The notes: generated by a model not told the origin, from the letters alone. 64,000 bases of DNA from Variovorax sp. PBL-H6 (GCF_901827155.1 NZ_LR594660.1:310001-374000), one strand, 5' to 3'; counted from the stretch's first letter, positions 42,714-51,950 are shown. Made by a program: numbers and translations.

Positions 42714-45287
42714 TTGACTGCAGATTTTCTAACCTATTGGGGCAAGGCGCACCCATTGCCCGGCACAACTGTCGCTTGGCACCCCCTTGCGTATCACAGC
42801 TTGGACGTCGCTGCGGTCGTTGGCGAGTACCTGCGGGTCAATCCTTCGCTCAGCTCGACGCTGGCTCGACTCCTGGGGATGGCCGAGGACGCTGCAATCA
42901 AGGTGGCCATGTTCCTGGCAGGCAGCCATGATGTTGGCAAGTTCGGCCCGTTTCAAGCGAAGGTCGAGGAGCTGTTTGCTCAGCTGCAGCCGGACCAACC
43001 GGTTCCCTCTCAAGCTGCACAGCACCACTCCCAGGCCGGCATTTCCACCTTACTCGACTGGGTGTCGGCCCGGTGGTACCCCGATTCCCTCGAAGACGCG
43101 GAATTAGCGCTAGAGCCCCTTCTGAACGCTTCTTGCGGGCACCACGGCAGGCCAGTTGACCTCTCAAACTCGACAGGGGTGGGGAAGCGCACGACTGCGG
43201 CAGCCCACGCCTACCTTGATGCCGTTGCCGACGTATTGGGGCTCGACAGTTTCGTCGACCTTTGGGACGGAGGCGGCTACCGCCAGGCGTCATCCTTGCT
43301 CGCCGGCGTGCTGACCCTCTGCGACTGGGTCGGCTCCATGCAGAGGTTCTTTCCCTATCGAGCACCGACGATGTCCTTGAAGTGCTATTTCGTCGAGGCA
43401 CAAGACCAAGCGCGTACCGCGCTGGTTGAGCTCAGCCTGGCGGAAAAGCGCCCAAGCGCCAAAGCCGGGCTCTCGCACCTATTCCCTGCGTTCACGGCGA
43501 GTGCCACACCGCTACAGCGATTTGCTGATAGCGTCGAGTTGGACCGCGCCGGCCCTTCCCTGTTCATCCTGGAGGATGAGACCGGTGCCGGCAAGACCGA
43601 GGCCGCGCTGACCCTTGCTTCGCGGCTGCTTCAGGCCGGAAGAGGCACCGGGGTGCTCGTCAGCCTACCGACACAGGCCACCGCCGATGCTCTTTGCGGG
43701 CGGCTGCTGCCTTTGGCCAACATGTTTTTTGAGGCAGAAGGCGGAGTTCCGTCGTTCTCGCTGGCACACGGAAGTGCGTCTCTGTCGCTGGCGCGGCTGC
43801 GCTCGGAGCATCTCGAAGCTGGGTCGATTTGTGCCGACCTCGACAGCTGGGCCCAGGACAGCAGCAAGACTGCCCTGCTTTCGGACGTCGGGGTGTGCAC
43901 CATCGACCAGGTCGCGCTGTCTATCCTGCCGGTGAAGCACTTTTGCTTACGGCAACTGGGCATCGGGCAAAAGGTCCTGGTTGTTGACGAGGCTCACGCA
44001 TGCGACGCCTACATGCTCAAGCTTCTTGAAACAGCGCTCGAGGCACATGCCATGCGCGGCGGTAGCGCCATCCTGCTGTCGGCAACGCTACCGCGGAAGC
44101 ACAAGGCCGCCCTTGTCGCTGCCTTTCGGAAGGGCGCCCGTTGGACTGGCGCGCAGGCCGTCCCTGTCTCCACCGACTACCCTCTTGCCACTGTCGCCTC
44201 TTCGGGCGGCATGGTTGAGACGCCGATTGCCGCACGACGTGTGAGCAGGTTCACCCGCATTCAGCGAATCGGGGATAGCGCAACCGAAGCCCTCGTCCTG
44301 AGGCTACTTGCAGCAGGCAAGTGTGTTCTCTTGCTGCGCAACACAGTCGGCCGTGCCCAGGCGGACTTCGACACGTTCTTCGCCCTGTTGCCAGGCCAGG
44401 TGCAGCTGGCGCACGCGAAGTTTGTCGGCAAGCATCGCTCGGAAAATGACCGCAACCTGCTGGAGCAGTTCGGCAAGCGCTCGACATCCGCTACTCGCAA
44501 AGGACAGCTGGTCATCGCTACCCAGGTGGCGGAGCAGTCACTCGACGTGGACTTCGACGAGCTCATCACCGACTTGGCCCCAATCGACGCCTTGCTGCAG
44601 CGTATCGGCCGCTGGCGCCGGCACGTTCGGGACGCCGACGGGAAGATGGCGATGGCAGGCGACGATGCGCGCGGGGAAGGCCTGGTGTACGTAGTCGCGC
44701 CCGAGACTCACGGCAATGTCGACTTCCTTGCGGAGCTCCCTGCGAACACGATGTTCGTCTATCCCCTTCCTGTGGTGCTCTTTCGCACGGCACAGTTGGT
44801 TGAGGAGCGCGGTGGCTTGCAGATTCCCGCAGGCGTTCGGGAAGCCGTCGAGTTCGCGTACGACGAAGAGGCCGAGGCGCCAGCATTTCTGGCGTTTGCG
44901 GAAGAGCGGTCAGAAGGGAAGATTGAAGCAGCCAAGCGAGCGGCTAAAAACGTTCGACTGAATCTGACCGTGGGCTACTCCCAGTTGATTGCAGACGTGG
45001 CGCCTGAGCAAGCAGTGACCCGGCTGGGGGAGAAGTCGGTCCGGGTAGTGCTTTGCGACCAAGGCGGCGCCCCCTTGTTTGGCAGCATGGAGTTGTCCCG
45101 CCTAAGCCTACGAGCAAGCCTACTTGCTCTCGAGGTCGACGACACCGGGCACGCAAAGTTGAGGATGGGCGCAGCCGGCTCGGGTGAGTGGGAGATGTTG
45201 GCGGTCGACCATGCGAGCAAGGAGCGATTGGTCCGCTACAGTCGGACCCGTGGGTTTTCGGTGGGCCCACCACAGCGGCGGAGATGA
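42714..45287 (+). CDS. cas3: Cas3, HD nuclease-helicase
   Basis: 857 residues from TTG 42714 (AGGAG 6 nt upstream). HD nuclease: WHPLAYH (H23, H28), GSHDVGKF (H72-D73), HHGRP (about 145). SF2 helicase: EDETGAGKTEAAL (Walker A, about 284), VVDEAHACD (DEAH, about 423), LLSATLPRK (about 459), ATQVAEQSLDVDFDELITDL and QRIGRWRRH (motif VI, about 630). It degrades target DNA after Cascade binds. All catalytic motifs look intact. CTAGAC lies 22 nt before the start. It is separated from the Cascade operon by two arrays and cas1-cas2. Confidence 0.95.
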   Translation: MTADFLTYWGKAHPLPGTTVAWHPLAYHSLDVAAVVGEYLRVNPSLSSTLARLLGMAEDAAIKVAMFLAGSHDVGKFGPFQAKVEELFAQLQPDQPVPSQAAQHHSQAGISTLLDWVSARWYPDSLEDAELALEPLLNASCGHHGRPVDLSNSTGVGKRTTAAAHAYLDAVADVLGLDSFVDLWDGGGYRQASSLLAGVLTLCDWVGSMQRFFPYRAPTMSLKCYFVEAQDQARTALVELSLAEKRPSAKAGLSHLFPAFTASATPLQRFADSVELDRAGPSLFILEDETGAGKTEAALTLASRLLQAGRGTGVLVSLPTQATADALCGRLLPLANMFFEAEGGVPSFSLAHGSASLSLARLRSEHLEAGSICADLDSWAQDSSKTALLSDVGVCTIDQVALSILPVKHFCLRQLGIGQKVLVVDEAHACDAYMLKLLETALEAHAMRGGSAILLSATLPRKHKAALVAAFRKGARWTGAQAVPVSTDYPLATVASSGGMVETPIAARRVSRFTRIQRIGDSATEALVLRLLAAGKCVLLLRNTVGRAQADFDTFFALLPGQVQLAHAKFVGKHRSENDRNLLEQFGKRSTSATRKGQLVIATQVAEQSLDVDFDELITDLAPIDALLQRIGRWRRHVRDADGKMAMAGDDARGEGLVYVVAPETHGNVDFLAELPANTMFVYPLPVVLFRTAQLVEERGGLQIPAGVREAVEFAYDEEAEAPAFLAFAEERSEGKIEAAKRAAKNVRLNLTVGYSQLIADVAPEQAVTRLGEKSVRVVLCDQGGAPLFGSMELSRLSLRASLLALEVDDTGHAKLRMGAAGSGEWEMLAVDHASKERLVRYSRTRGFSVGPPQRRR

Positions 45288-45294
45288 GAGCCGC

Positions 45295-45312
45295 GGCGCA
45301 CGTACGTGCGCC
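45295..45312. repeat. Perfect 18-bp palindrome after cas3
   Basis: GGCGCACGTACGTGCGCC equals its own reverse complement. Only 8 bases after the cas3 stop. It may be a terminator stem without T tract or a protein-binding site ahead of array B. Confidence 0.7.
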
Positions 45313-45356
45313 AATGAACGGATAAAGCCGGTGGCTAAAAAATGCAGGTGCGAAAG

Positions 45357-46177
45357 ACGTTGACCGCGCAAGCGGGGATAGCTCGCCGTAGTTTCGGGTG
45401 TCGAACGACGCGTGCGTCTCTCCCCGCGCAAGCGGGGATAGCTCAGGAGCATCGGACCGATGCCAACCGTCGCCATCGTTTATCCCGCACAAGCGGGATG
45501 ATGCGCACCGGATACGGAGGCCGCAAGCCGGCTCCCCCCCCACCAGCGCAAGCGGGGATAGCTCGGCCGGTCTCGTTCACTGATATCGCACCGAACGGCT
45601 CCCCCCCCCCCGCGCTAGCGGGGATAGCTCGGTCTGCGATGCCGTCCTCTTTCGGGGTGACCGGTCTCCCCCGCCTACGCGGGGATAGCTCGGGTTGTCG
45701 CATCATCACTTGCGGTGGCGTTGAGACTTCCCCGCGCACGCGGGGATAGCTCAGGCTGGAACCGCGAGCGCGAGCAGTATCAGGCGTCTCCCTGCGCAAG
45801 CGGGGATATCTCGGACTTGAGGGCTGCCATTTGCTTGTCTCCTGCGTCCCCTCCGCGCAAGCGGGCATAGCTCGTTCTGTAGGACGTCGTGCACGCCGCC
45901 GCCCTCGTCTCCCCCGCGCAAGCGGGGATATCTCGGGAAGCAGCAAGTAGTCGCTCTCATTTGCGTCGTCGGCCCCGCGCGAGCGGGGATAGCTCGCCCC
46001 CCCACCAGAACGTCCGGCCGCGCATCAGAGTCTCTCCCGCGCGAGCGGGGGTAGTTCGTGCGATTGCTCGTGCAGTGGCGAGAACCATGGGTCTCCCCCG
46101 CAAGCGGGGACAGCTCGCTCGCCCACAGGAAATGTTCTGGATGGGGCATGTCCCCCCGGCGCAAGCGGGGACACTCG
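45357..46177 (+). CRISPR. CRISPR array B, decaying (14 repeats)
   Basis: Fourteen repeat units end at 45385, 45445, about 45506, 45565, 45631, 45692, 45753, 45813, 45874, 45935, 45996, 46058, 46117 and 46177. Only a few approach the canonical sequence; others carry substitutions, a GC deletion (46091) or expanded C tracts (up to eleven C at 45601-45611). Orientation as array C. No clear leader: only about 70 nt separate it from cas3. A partial unit (CTCGCAAGCGGGAATC) follows at about 46195. It looks older and no longer maintained. Confidence 0.9.
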
Positions 46178-46301
46178 AAACGATTGCCGTCGTGCTCGCA
46201 AGCGGGAATCGCCGGGTCACGTCAAGGCGCCCTCATTCGGCGGGATATTTGCTCTCCGCGTCAGCAGAAGACCTGGTGGTAACGCAGCGCTACACCTGGG
46301 T

Positions 46302-47122
46302 ATGAACGCCCCGCTAAAGCCTATCTATCGCCTTCAGAAGGAACGGATACCCTTCATTTTCCTGAGCTACGGCCGCCTTGACGTCAAGGACGGCGCATTT
46401 GTACTGGAGGATGCGAATGGAACTCGCGTGCAGATGCCAGTGGCTGCTTTCAATGTCTTGTTTCTTGAGCCCGGGACGAGCGTGACCCACGCTGCCTTCC
46501 AGCTCGCGGCCCAGTGTCACACTCTCATTTGCTTCGTTGGCGAGCAAGCGTGCCGTACATACTCTGTCGGGCGCCCTTCCGACGGAAACCCTACCAACCT
46601 TAAAGTGCAGGTCTTGGCATATGCCGACGAAGCCCGGAGGCTTCAGGTGGCCCGCAAGATGTTCGAGATTAGGTTCGGCGAGGCGATTCCGGCCCGACGC
46701 AGTATTGAGCAACTTCGAGGCATCGAGGGGGTGCGGGTCCGCGAGTCCTACAAATTGCTGGCTCGACAGTTCGGAGTGGACTGGAAAGGCCGAACCTACG
46801 AGCAAGGAGAGTGGGACGCTGCCGATAGCGTCAACCGGGCCCTGTCCGCAGCGAATGCGGTGGCTGTTATTCTCGCCTGCGGATACAGCCCACGATAGGG
46901 TTTGTCCACGACGGAGGGGCCAAAAGTTTTGTATACGACATTGCAGACCTCTATAAGTTGGAGATTTGCGCACCTCTTGCGTTCAGGGCTGCCGCGGGGA
47001 GCTCGGCATTCGCGGTGGAGACTCAAGTAAGGCGGCACCTGCGTGACCACTTTAAGCAAACGCGATTTGTTGCGCGGGTCGTGGATGACCTCAAAGGCCT
47101 GTTCGAAGAGTCGACCGCATGA
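46302..47122 (+). pseudogene. cas1: cas1 (type I-E) broken by frameshift
   Basis: The first frame, ATG 46302 to TAG 46898, gives 198 residues of Cas1e (FIFLSYGRLDVKDGAFVL, VGEQACRTY, EQLRGIEGVRVR with the catalytic Glu142). The expected continuation IGFVHDGGAKSFVYDIADLY, with the catalytic His and Asp, is in the -1 frame from 46895 to TGA 47122: CCA-CGA-TAG stands where CCA-GCG-ATA-GGG is expected, so one G is missing. Upstream, the conserved CLYGVTEA-like helix is short by about six residues compared with E. coli Cas1 (SAANAVAVILACGYSP). The product cannot be a working integrase unless the frameshift is an assembly error or is recoded. Confidence 0.9.
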
Positions 47123-47484
47123 TGCTCGTCCTCGTCCTGACTGGTGCGCCACCTCGCTTAAGAGGCCGGCTATCAACGATACTGCTTGAGGTGCGGGCTG
47201 GCGTCTATACCGGGCACGCGACACAGAAACTGCGTGAAGAACTATGGGCGTTGACTTGCGGCAACATCGAGGATGGCGACGCCCTGATTGTGTGGCCAGA
47301 CCAAACTGAGGTTTGCGGCGTCTCGTTCCGGACGGTAGGCGTGAATCGGCGCCGGGCGGTCGAAGTCGATGGGCTGCAGCTGGTGGATTTCCCTCGGTTG
47401 AGCACAGACGAGGTCCCTGAGTCCATTATGGATTTAGCAGGTCTAGCGGAGGTGGTTTTCCCCGGTGGACAGTGTGACAACTAA
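47119..47484 (+). CDS. cas2: Cas2 (type I-E)
   Basis: 121 residues. MMLVLVLTGAPPRLRGRLST, LLEVRAGVYTGHATQKLREE, then GVNRRRAVEVDGLQLVDF match Cas2e (E. coli YgbF). It pairs with Cas1 for spacer integration. The ATG overlaps the cas1 stop (ATGA). About 25 residues longer at the C-terminus than E. coli Cas2. Array C begins 33 nt after its stop, so any leader must lie partly within cas2. Confidence 0.92.
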   Translation: MMLVLVLTGAPPRLRGRLSTILLEVRAGVYTGHATQKLREELWALTCGNIEDGDALIVWPDQTEVCGVSFRTVGVNRRRAVEVDGLQLVDFPRLSTDEVPESIMDLAGLAEVVFPGGQCDN

Positions 47485-47517
47485 AATGTTTCGCTAAATC
47501 AACGGGTTAGGGGAAGA

Positions 47518-48461
47518 GTCTCCCCCGCGCAAGCGGGGATAGCTCGCGCAGCGTCAGGCTTTGGCGTGCTGCGTGCGCGTCTCCCCCGCGCAAGCGGGGA
47601 TAGCTCGTCTTGTGGGGCGCTGACGGCCGCTGCAACGTCGTCTCCCCCGCGCAAGCGGGGATAGCTCGTAAATCCGTTCGCACCAAGGTGAGCCGCACGC
47701 GTCTCCCCCGCGCAAGCGGGGATAGCTCGCCGTGCTGGGGCGCGCGTACCGCGCAGCTGCTGTCTCCCCCGCGCAAGCGGGGATAGCTCGCAGTCTTTGC
47801 TTCCATCTCGAGACGTCGAGTAGTCTCCCCCGCGCAAGCGGGGATAGCTCGCCGGCGTCCACCGCGTTCGACATCGTGCCCCTGTCTCCCCCGCGCAAGC
47901 GGGGATAGCTCGCGAGGCTTGTTGCATGCAAAGAAGGGGGCTTCGTCTCCCCCGCGCAAGCGGGGATAGCTCGTCGACCATCGAGAGCATCGCCATCCAG
48001 GAGCCGTCTCCCCCGCGCAAGCGGGGATAGCTCGCCGACGAGGAAGCCACCCAGACATCCGTAGACGTCTCCCCCGCGCAAGCGGGGATAGCTCGCGGCT
48101 GGTGATTGGCCTCGAGGACGCCGAGGGGTCTCCCCCGCGCAAGCGGGGATAGCTCGTGCGCTATCACCTGGCAAGCGCGCTGCATTGAGTCTCCCCCGCG
48201 CAAGCGGGGATAGCTCGCCCTCTTCGAAGTGGTCGATGCCGGTGGACACGTCTCCCCCGCGCAAGCGGGGATAGCTCGTGAAATTGGTCGTCCTCGATTT
48301 GCTCACGCGTGTCTCCCCCGCGCAAGCGGGGATAGCTCGGTACGGGCTGCGGGCGATGAGCATTTGCTGAGGTCTCCCCCGCCCAAGCGGGGATAGCTCG
48401 CCCTTGATGGCCAAGTTCACGCCAATGAGCACGTCACCCCCGCTTGCGCGGGGATTGGAAG
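47518..48461 (+). CRISPR. CRISPR array C, type I-E, 16 repeats and 15 spacers
   Basis: 29-bp repeats, starting GTCTCCCCCGCG and ending GGGGATAGCTCG, at 47518 and every 61 nt to 48433; spacers are all 32 bp. Repeats 1-14 are identical by eye, repeat 15 has one change (GCCCAAG), and repeat 16 is degenerate. The E. coli repeat aligns on the plus strand, so crRNAs read rightward with 5' handle ATAGCTCG. The short AT-rich leader is at 47485-47517 (AACTAAAATGTTTCGCTAAAT). Terminal decay at the right end fits a leader on the left. None of the spacers matches elsewhere in the window on reading. Confidence 0.98.
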
Positions 48462-48560
48462 TCTCGGTCGACCGCCAACGGACAGCCCGTGCCAGGCTCT
48501 TGTGCTGCGGCGTGGAGCCTGGCCTCAGCTTTTAAGGCTGTAACCTATACTCGAGCGCAT

Positions 48561-48590
48561 TGCGCTATCAGTGTCCTTTGTGATACAATG
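48561..48590 (+). promoter_or_regulatory. Promoter of the Cascade operon
   Basis: TTGCGC, 18-nt spacer, TACAAT. About 70 nt before the cas8e ATG, between array C and the operon. Confidence 0.6.
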
Positions 48591-48660
48591 AGTGACGCTT
48601 TAGCATTCGTCGCCTACGTCATCAAGCAAGGCGGCATAATTTCACTATTCCGCTGTGCGC

Positions 48661-50232
48661 ATGAACGTACTCTTAGACCCTTGGGTCCCCCTCCTGCTGC
48701 CAGACGGTACTGTGGCCAAGCAGCGCATGGTGGACATCCCTACCTCCGGTGCGCTTCGTGTGGAGCATGCCCGAGCCGACTACTCAGCGCTCATCACTGA
48801 GCTGGCGGTGTGCGTTTACCAGACCCTTGCGGCGCCGCACGACAGGATTGCGCGACGAGCTCTGGTGCGGGCCCCCGACCTTGCATTGCTGGACAAGGCG
48901 TTTCGAACTGCCGCGCCTGCGTTTGAAATCTTTGGTGACGGTGCACGATTCCTGCAGTCGCCAGAAGCTATTGGCGGAGAAATCCCTGTGCGTGGCCTGG
49001 TACCAGAGGGGCCCGGTGCGAACGCTGTTGCCAAAAACACCGACCTTTTCGTTCACCGCTCGGCACTCGACTCAATGTGCCCACATTGCGCCCCGGCGGC
49101 CCTCTTTGGCAACCAGGCGCATGCGGGCCAAGGAGGTTCCGGCTACAAGGTTGCCCTGCGCGGGGGAAGCGCCCTGGCCGCGCTCATCGAGGCACCCACC
49201 TTGTGGGAGACCATCTGCCTCAATCTACTGGACCGCGACACGTACACCGACCGCTACTGCCTCGAGGGTGGAGCGGAAGAGGATTTCCCCTGGACGACGG
49301 GCCTGAAGGTCTTCAGCAAGGAGGCAATCGGGCCAAGGGAGCTGGGTGCGCACGCGGCGCTCTGGTGGATGCCCCGTGCCCTGCGACTCCATGAAAGCGC
49401 GAACGCGGACGGCACCTCATGCTCCACCTGCGGAGAAGTTCACCCCACGCATATTCGAACCGCGAGCCGTGACAAGACGGCCGCCCGTCCGCCTGAGGGG
49501 CTCCGCCACCCTCACACGGCGTGGTGCATGCTCAAGAACGAGAAGGAGATAGACGGCGTCAAGACCAAGGTGGACGTTGAGGCCGCGGTCATGGTTCCGT
49601 CGGAAGGCTACATGCTCGGGGACTGGCTCGCGCTGACGCTGGGCGCACAAACCCCGACCCGCCGAATCTTGGCCGGCCTGCCCGCGATGGCACACCTGTC
49701 CCGCGCAGAGGCCGCGCGCGCTACCCTTCGCGTCTTCGGTCCGCGCTACGCCACCGCCACGTTCCTGACCTGGTTCGACGAGGCGGGGCCACTATTGGCC
49801 GCAGCTGACGCGGAGCACCTTCGTCAATTGCGAGCAGAGGCCGAGAAGCTGGTTGCCGAAGCGCAGCGGGTCCTCGTCATCGTCCGGACGGCCGCCCGGA
49901 AGAACCTCGGTAGCAAGAAGCGACCCCTTGCGGTGCCGCTTTCCAGCAGTCCCGGGCAACTCGAATCCGAACTTGCCGGCCGCGCACGCTCACTCATCAG
50001 CCGTGCACTGGCGAAAGTCGACGGAGCCGGCGGCAGCCTCACGCAGGATGACTACGAGCAATTTTGCAGTCAGTTGCGCAAGGCGGCAGTATCGCTGTTC
50101 AACAGAGCGCTAGTCATCGACTTCGCGAATGAGACCTTGAGCCACAAGCTCGTTCTGCTGAGCGCCAAAACGTACTCACTGATTTACCCCAAGGCCAAGC
50201 CGGCCTCCAACCAGGACGCTATCGCCGCATGA
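48661..50232 (+). CDS. cas8e: Cas8e (CasA/Cse1), Cascade large subunit
   Basis: 523 residues from ATG 48661. N-terminal MNVLLDPWVPLLLPDG, a CPHCAPAALFGNQAHAGQ region with CxxC and C-terminal HTYSLIYPKAK-type end (LSAKTYSLIYPKA) match CasA/Cse1. This subunit recognises the PAM and recruits Cas3. Insert CSTCGEVHPTHIRTAS (about 253-268) looks like a zinc-binding CxxC element. Its TGA overlaps cse2 (ATGA). First gene of a five-gene operon with its own promoter. Confidence 0.93.
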   Translation: MNVLLDPWVPLLLPDGTVAKQRMVDIPTSGALRVEHARADYSALITELAVCVYQTLAAPHDRIARRALVRAPDLALLDKAFRTAAPAFEIFGDGARFLQSPEAIGGEIPVRGLVPEGPGANAVAKNTDLFVHRSALDSMCPHCAPAALFGNQAHAGQGGSGYKVALRGGSALAALIEAPTLWETICLNLLDRDTYTDRYCLEGGAEEDFPWTTGLKVFSKEAIGPRELGAHAALWWMPRALRLHESANADGTSCSTCGEVHPTHIRTASRDKTAARPPEGLRHPHTAWCMLKNEKEIDGVKTKVDVEAAVMVPSEGYMLGDWLALTLGAQTPTRRILAGLPAMAHLSRAEAARATLRVFGPRYATATFLTWFDEAGPLLAAADAEHLRQLRAEAEKLVAEAQRVLVIVRTAARKNLGSKKRPLAVPLSSSPGQLESELAGRARSLISRALAKVDGAGGSLTQDDYEQFCSQLRKAAVSLFNRALVIDFANETLSHKLVLLSAKTYSLIYPKAKPASNQDAIAA

Positions 50233-50717
50233 CTCCGCCAAACCCTTCCCTGTCCGCCGCCAACATTGTGGTCAGCGCCATCTTCGCCCTGAAGGCTTCC
50301 CGGAATCCGGAGTACTTCAGGTTGCGCCGAGGCAGCGAAGCGCTCCACGCAATGTTCGAACCCACTTTCCCCCAGACACGGCAGGCACTCTCCGCTGCGG
50401 GTCACCGCGTGCGTGACGAGAACCTTGCATGCGCGCTGCTTCTGCTTCCGCACGTCGGGCAAGGCAAGGCGAGCCTGGGGCAGGCTCTTGGGGACAAGAA
50501 GCACCCCTACTCCGCGCTCCGTTTCCAGCAGCTCGTTACCGCCGAGGGCCCGGAAGAGCTGTTTACGCATGTTCATCGTGCCATCCGCTTCGTTGAGGGC
50601 CAAGTGTCGCCCTTCAGCATCGCCGACCTCGCGCTGAACTGGACTGAGGGTTACGCGGACGTCCTGCGCAAGCGGCTCGTTGCGGACTATCACTCCGTGA
50701 AGCTCACAGCCGCCTGA
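50229..50717 (+). CDS. cse2: Cse2 (CasB), small subunit
   Basis: 162 residues, helical. NPEYFRLRRGSEALHAMFE, HRVRDENLACALLLLPHVGQ, RFVEGQVSPFSIADLALNW are typical of Cse2. Two copies line the Cascade belly. Overlaps cas8e by 4 nt. Confidence 0.9.
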   Translation: MTPPNPSLSAANIVVSAIFALKASRNPEYFRLRRGSEALHAMFEPTFPQTRQALSAAGHRVRDENLACALLLLPHVGQGKASLGQALGDKKHPYSALRFQQLVTAEGPEELFTHVHRAIRFVEGQVSPFSIADLALNWTEGYADVLRKRLVADYHSVKLTAA

Positions 50718-50771
50718 GCCGCGTCGCACCCACTCCGTCTCCGTTTTCATCCAATCCAATCGGCATCTCTT

Positions 50772-51941
50772 ATGACCAAGAAGTTCATTCAAATCCACGC
50801 ACTGACCGCGTACGGCGCCAACAACCTCAACCGCGACGAGTTGTCGCGTCCGAAGAGCGAAGTGTTCTGCGGAGTTCCTCGTCTTCGCCTGTCCTCGCAG
50901 TGCTTGAAACGGGCTTACCGCACGAGCGAAGTTATGGCCGACATCATGACCGGCACGCGCAGCCGCGACCTGTGGTTCACGCTTGCCTCGGAGCAAGTCG
51001 CCCTTGGTCACCCTGAAGCGGCCGTAATCGCGCACATCGTGCCTGTTCGCGACGCGTTCGAGGGTAGCAAGAGCGCCGCTCCTAAGGACGAAGAATCCGG
51101 GACGGACGACGCGGATTCTGAAACGCCGCCGTCCGAGGCGAAGAAGGGCAAGGGCGGCAAGAAGAAGAAGGGCGCTGCGCCCCTCCCCGCTACCTTGGCG
51201 GAGCTCAAGGGGAACCTGTTTTACGCCAGCAAATCGGAGGTCGAGTTCATCAAGACCGTACTGGCCGACTCGCTCAACCCCAGCGGCTCCACCAAGGGCG
51301 CTCCTATCGAGCAGAAGGTGGTCGAGGGCCAGATTCTGGACCTGCTCATGAGCGTCGACGTGGCGATGTTCGGTCGCATGGTTGCCGGCAACAAGCCCCT
51401 CTCCGTCGAAGGCGGGGTGCAGGCCGCTCACGCGTTCACTGTTCACAAAGCGACTGCTGACGATGACTTCTTCACCGCTGTCGACGACATTTCGCCAGAC
51501 GAGGGCTCGGGCCACATGGGTTCGAACGGTTTTGGCGCAGGGGTGTACTACTCCTACTTCAACGTGGACGTCGACGTACTGCTGAAGAATCTTAACGGTG
51601 ACAAGGCGCTGGCGGCACGAGCAATCGAAGCCTTCATTGAGGCCGTCGCGACCGTGGCGCCCGGTGGCAAACAGAATACGTTCGCGGCGCGCTCGTACGC
51701 TTTCTACCTGGCGGTCGAGGTCGGGAATGCACAGCCTCGCTCCTATGCGGATGCCTTCGCCGCTCCGGTGAAGGGCGACGACATTACGGGCGGCGCCGTT
51801 GCAGCGCTGCGTGCGAACCGTGAAGCAGCCTTTCAATGCTTCCCCTCGCAGCGTACCGAGTATCGCGAAATGTTCGTCGCTGCCCGTCAAGGCTCCCTTC
51901 CTGAAGTGCAGGCCCTGGTGGCAGAGGCAGTGGCGGCTTAA
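50772..51941 (+). CDS. cas7: Cas7e (CasC/Cse4), Cascade backbone
   Basis: 389 residues. FIQIHALTAYGANNLNRDEL (start), GVPRLRLSSQCLKRAYRTS, VDVAMFGRMVAGN, ASYAFYLAVEVGNAQPR and a QGSLPEVQALVAEAVAA end are family features. Six copies coat the crRNA. Residues about 97-140 form an acidic then Lys-rich linker (ESGTDDADSETPPSEAKKGK, then GGKKKKGAA) not present in E. coli CasC. Confidence 0.93.
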   Translation: MTKKFIQIHALTAYGANNLNRDELSRPKSEVFCGVPRLRLSSQCLKRAYRTSEVMADIMTGTRSRDLWFTLASEQVALGHPEAAVIAHIVPVRDAFEGSKSAAPKDEESGTDDADSETPPSEAKKGKGGKKKKGAAPLPATLAELKGNLFYASKSEVEFIKTVLADSLNPSGSTKGAPIEQKVVEGQILDLLMSVDVAMFGRMVAGNKPLSVEGGVQAAHAFTVHKATADDDFFTAVDDISPDEGSGHMGSNGFGAGVYYSYFNVDVDVLLKNLNGDKALAARAIEAFIEAVATVAPGGKQNTFAARSYAFYLAVEVGNAQPRSYADAFAAPVKGDDITGGAVAALRANREAAFQCFPSQRTEYREMFVAARQGSLPEVQALVAEAVAA

Positions 51942-51950
51942 GGGCAGACC

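Noticed and set aside
45342..46305. Open frames through array B on both strands
   Set aside because: Same cause: repeat-driven open frames, no start signals.
47499..48432. Long minus-strand frames through array C with repeating ELSPLARGR and RAIPACAGET peptides
   Set aside because: They are translations of CRISPR repeats; 61-nt spacing makes frames rotate and stay open. Not proteins.
47518..48461. Self-targeting spacers
   Set aside because: I compared the 15 spacers with the rest of the window by eye and found no match; a search of the whole genome would be needed.
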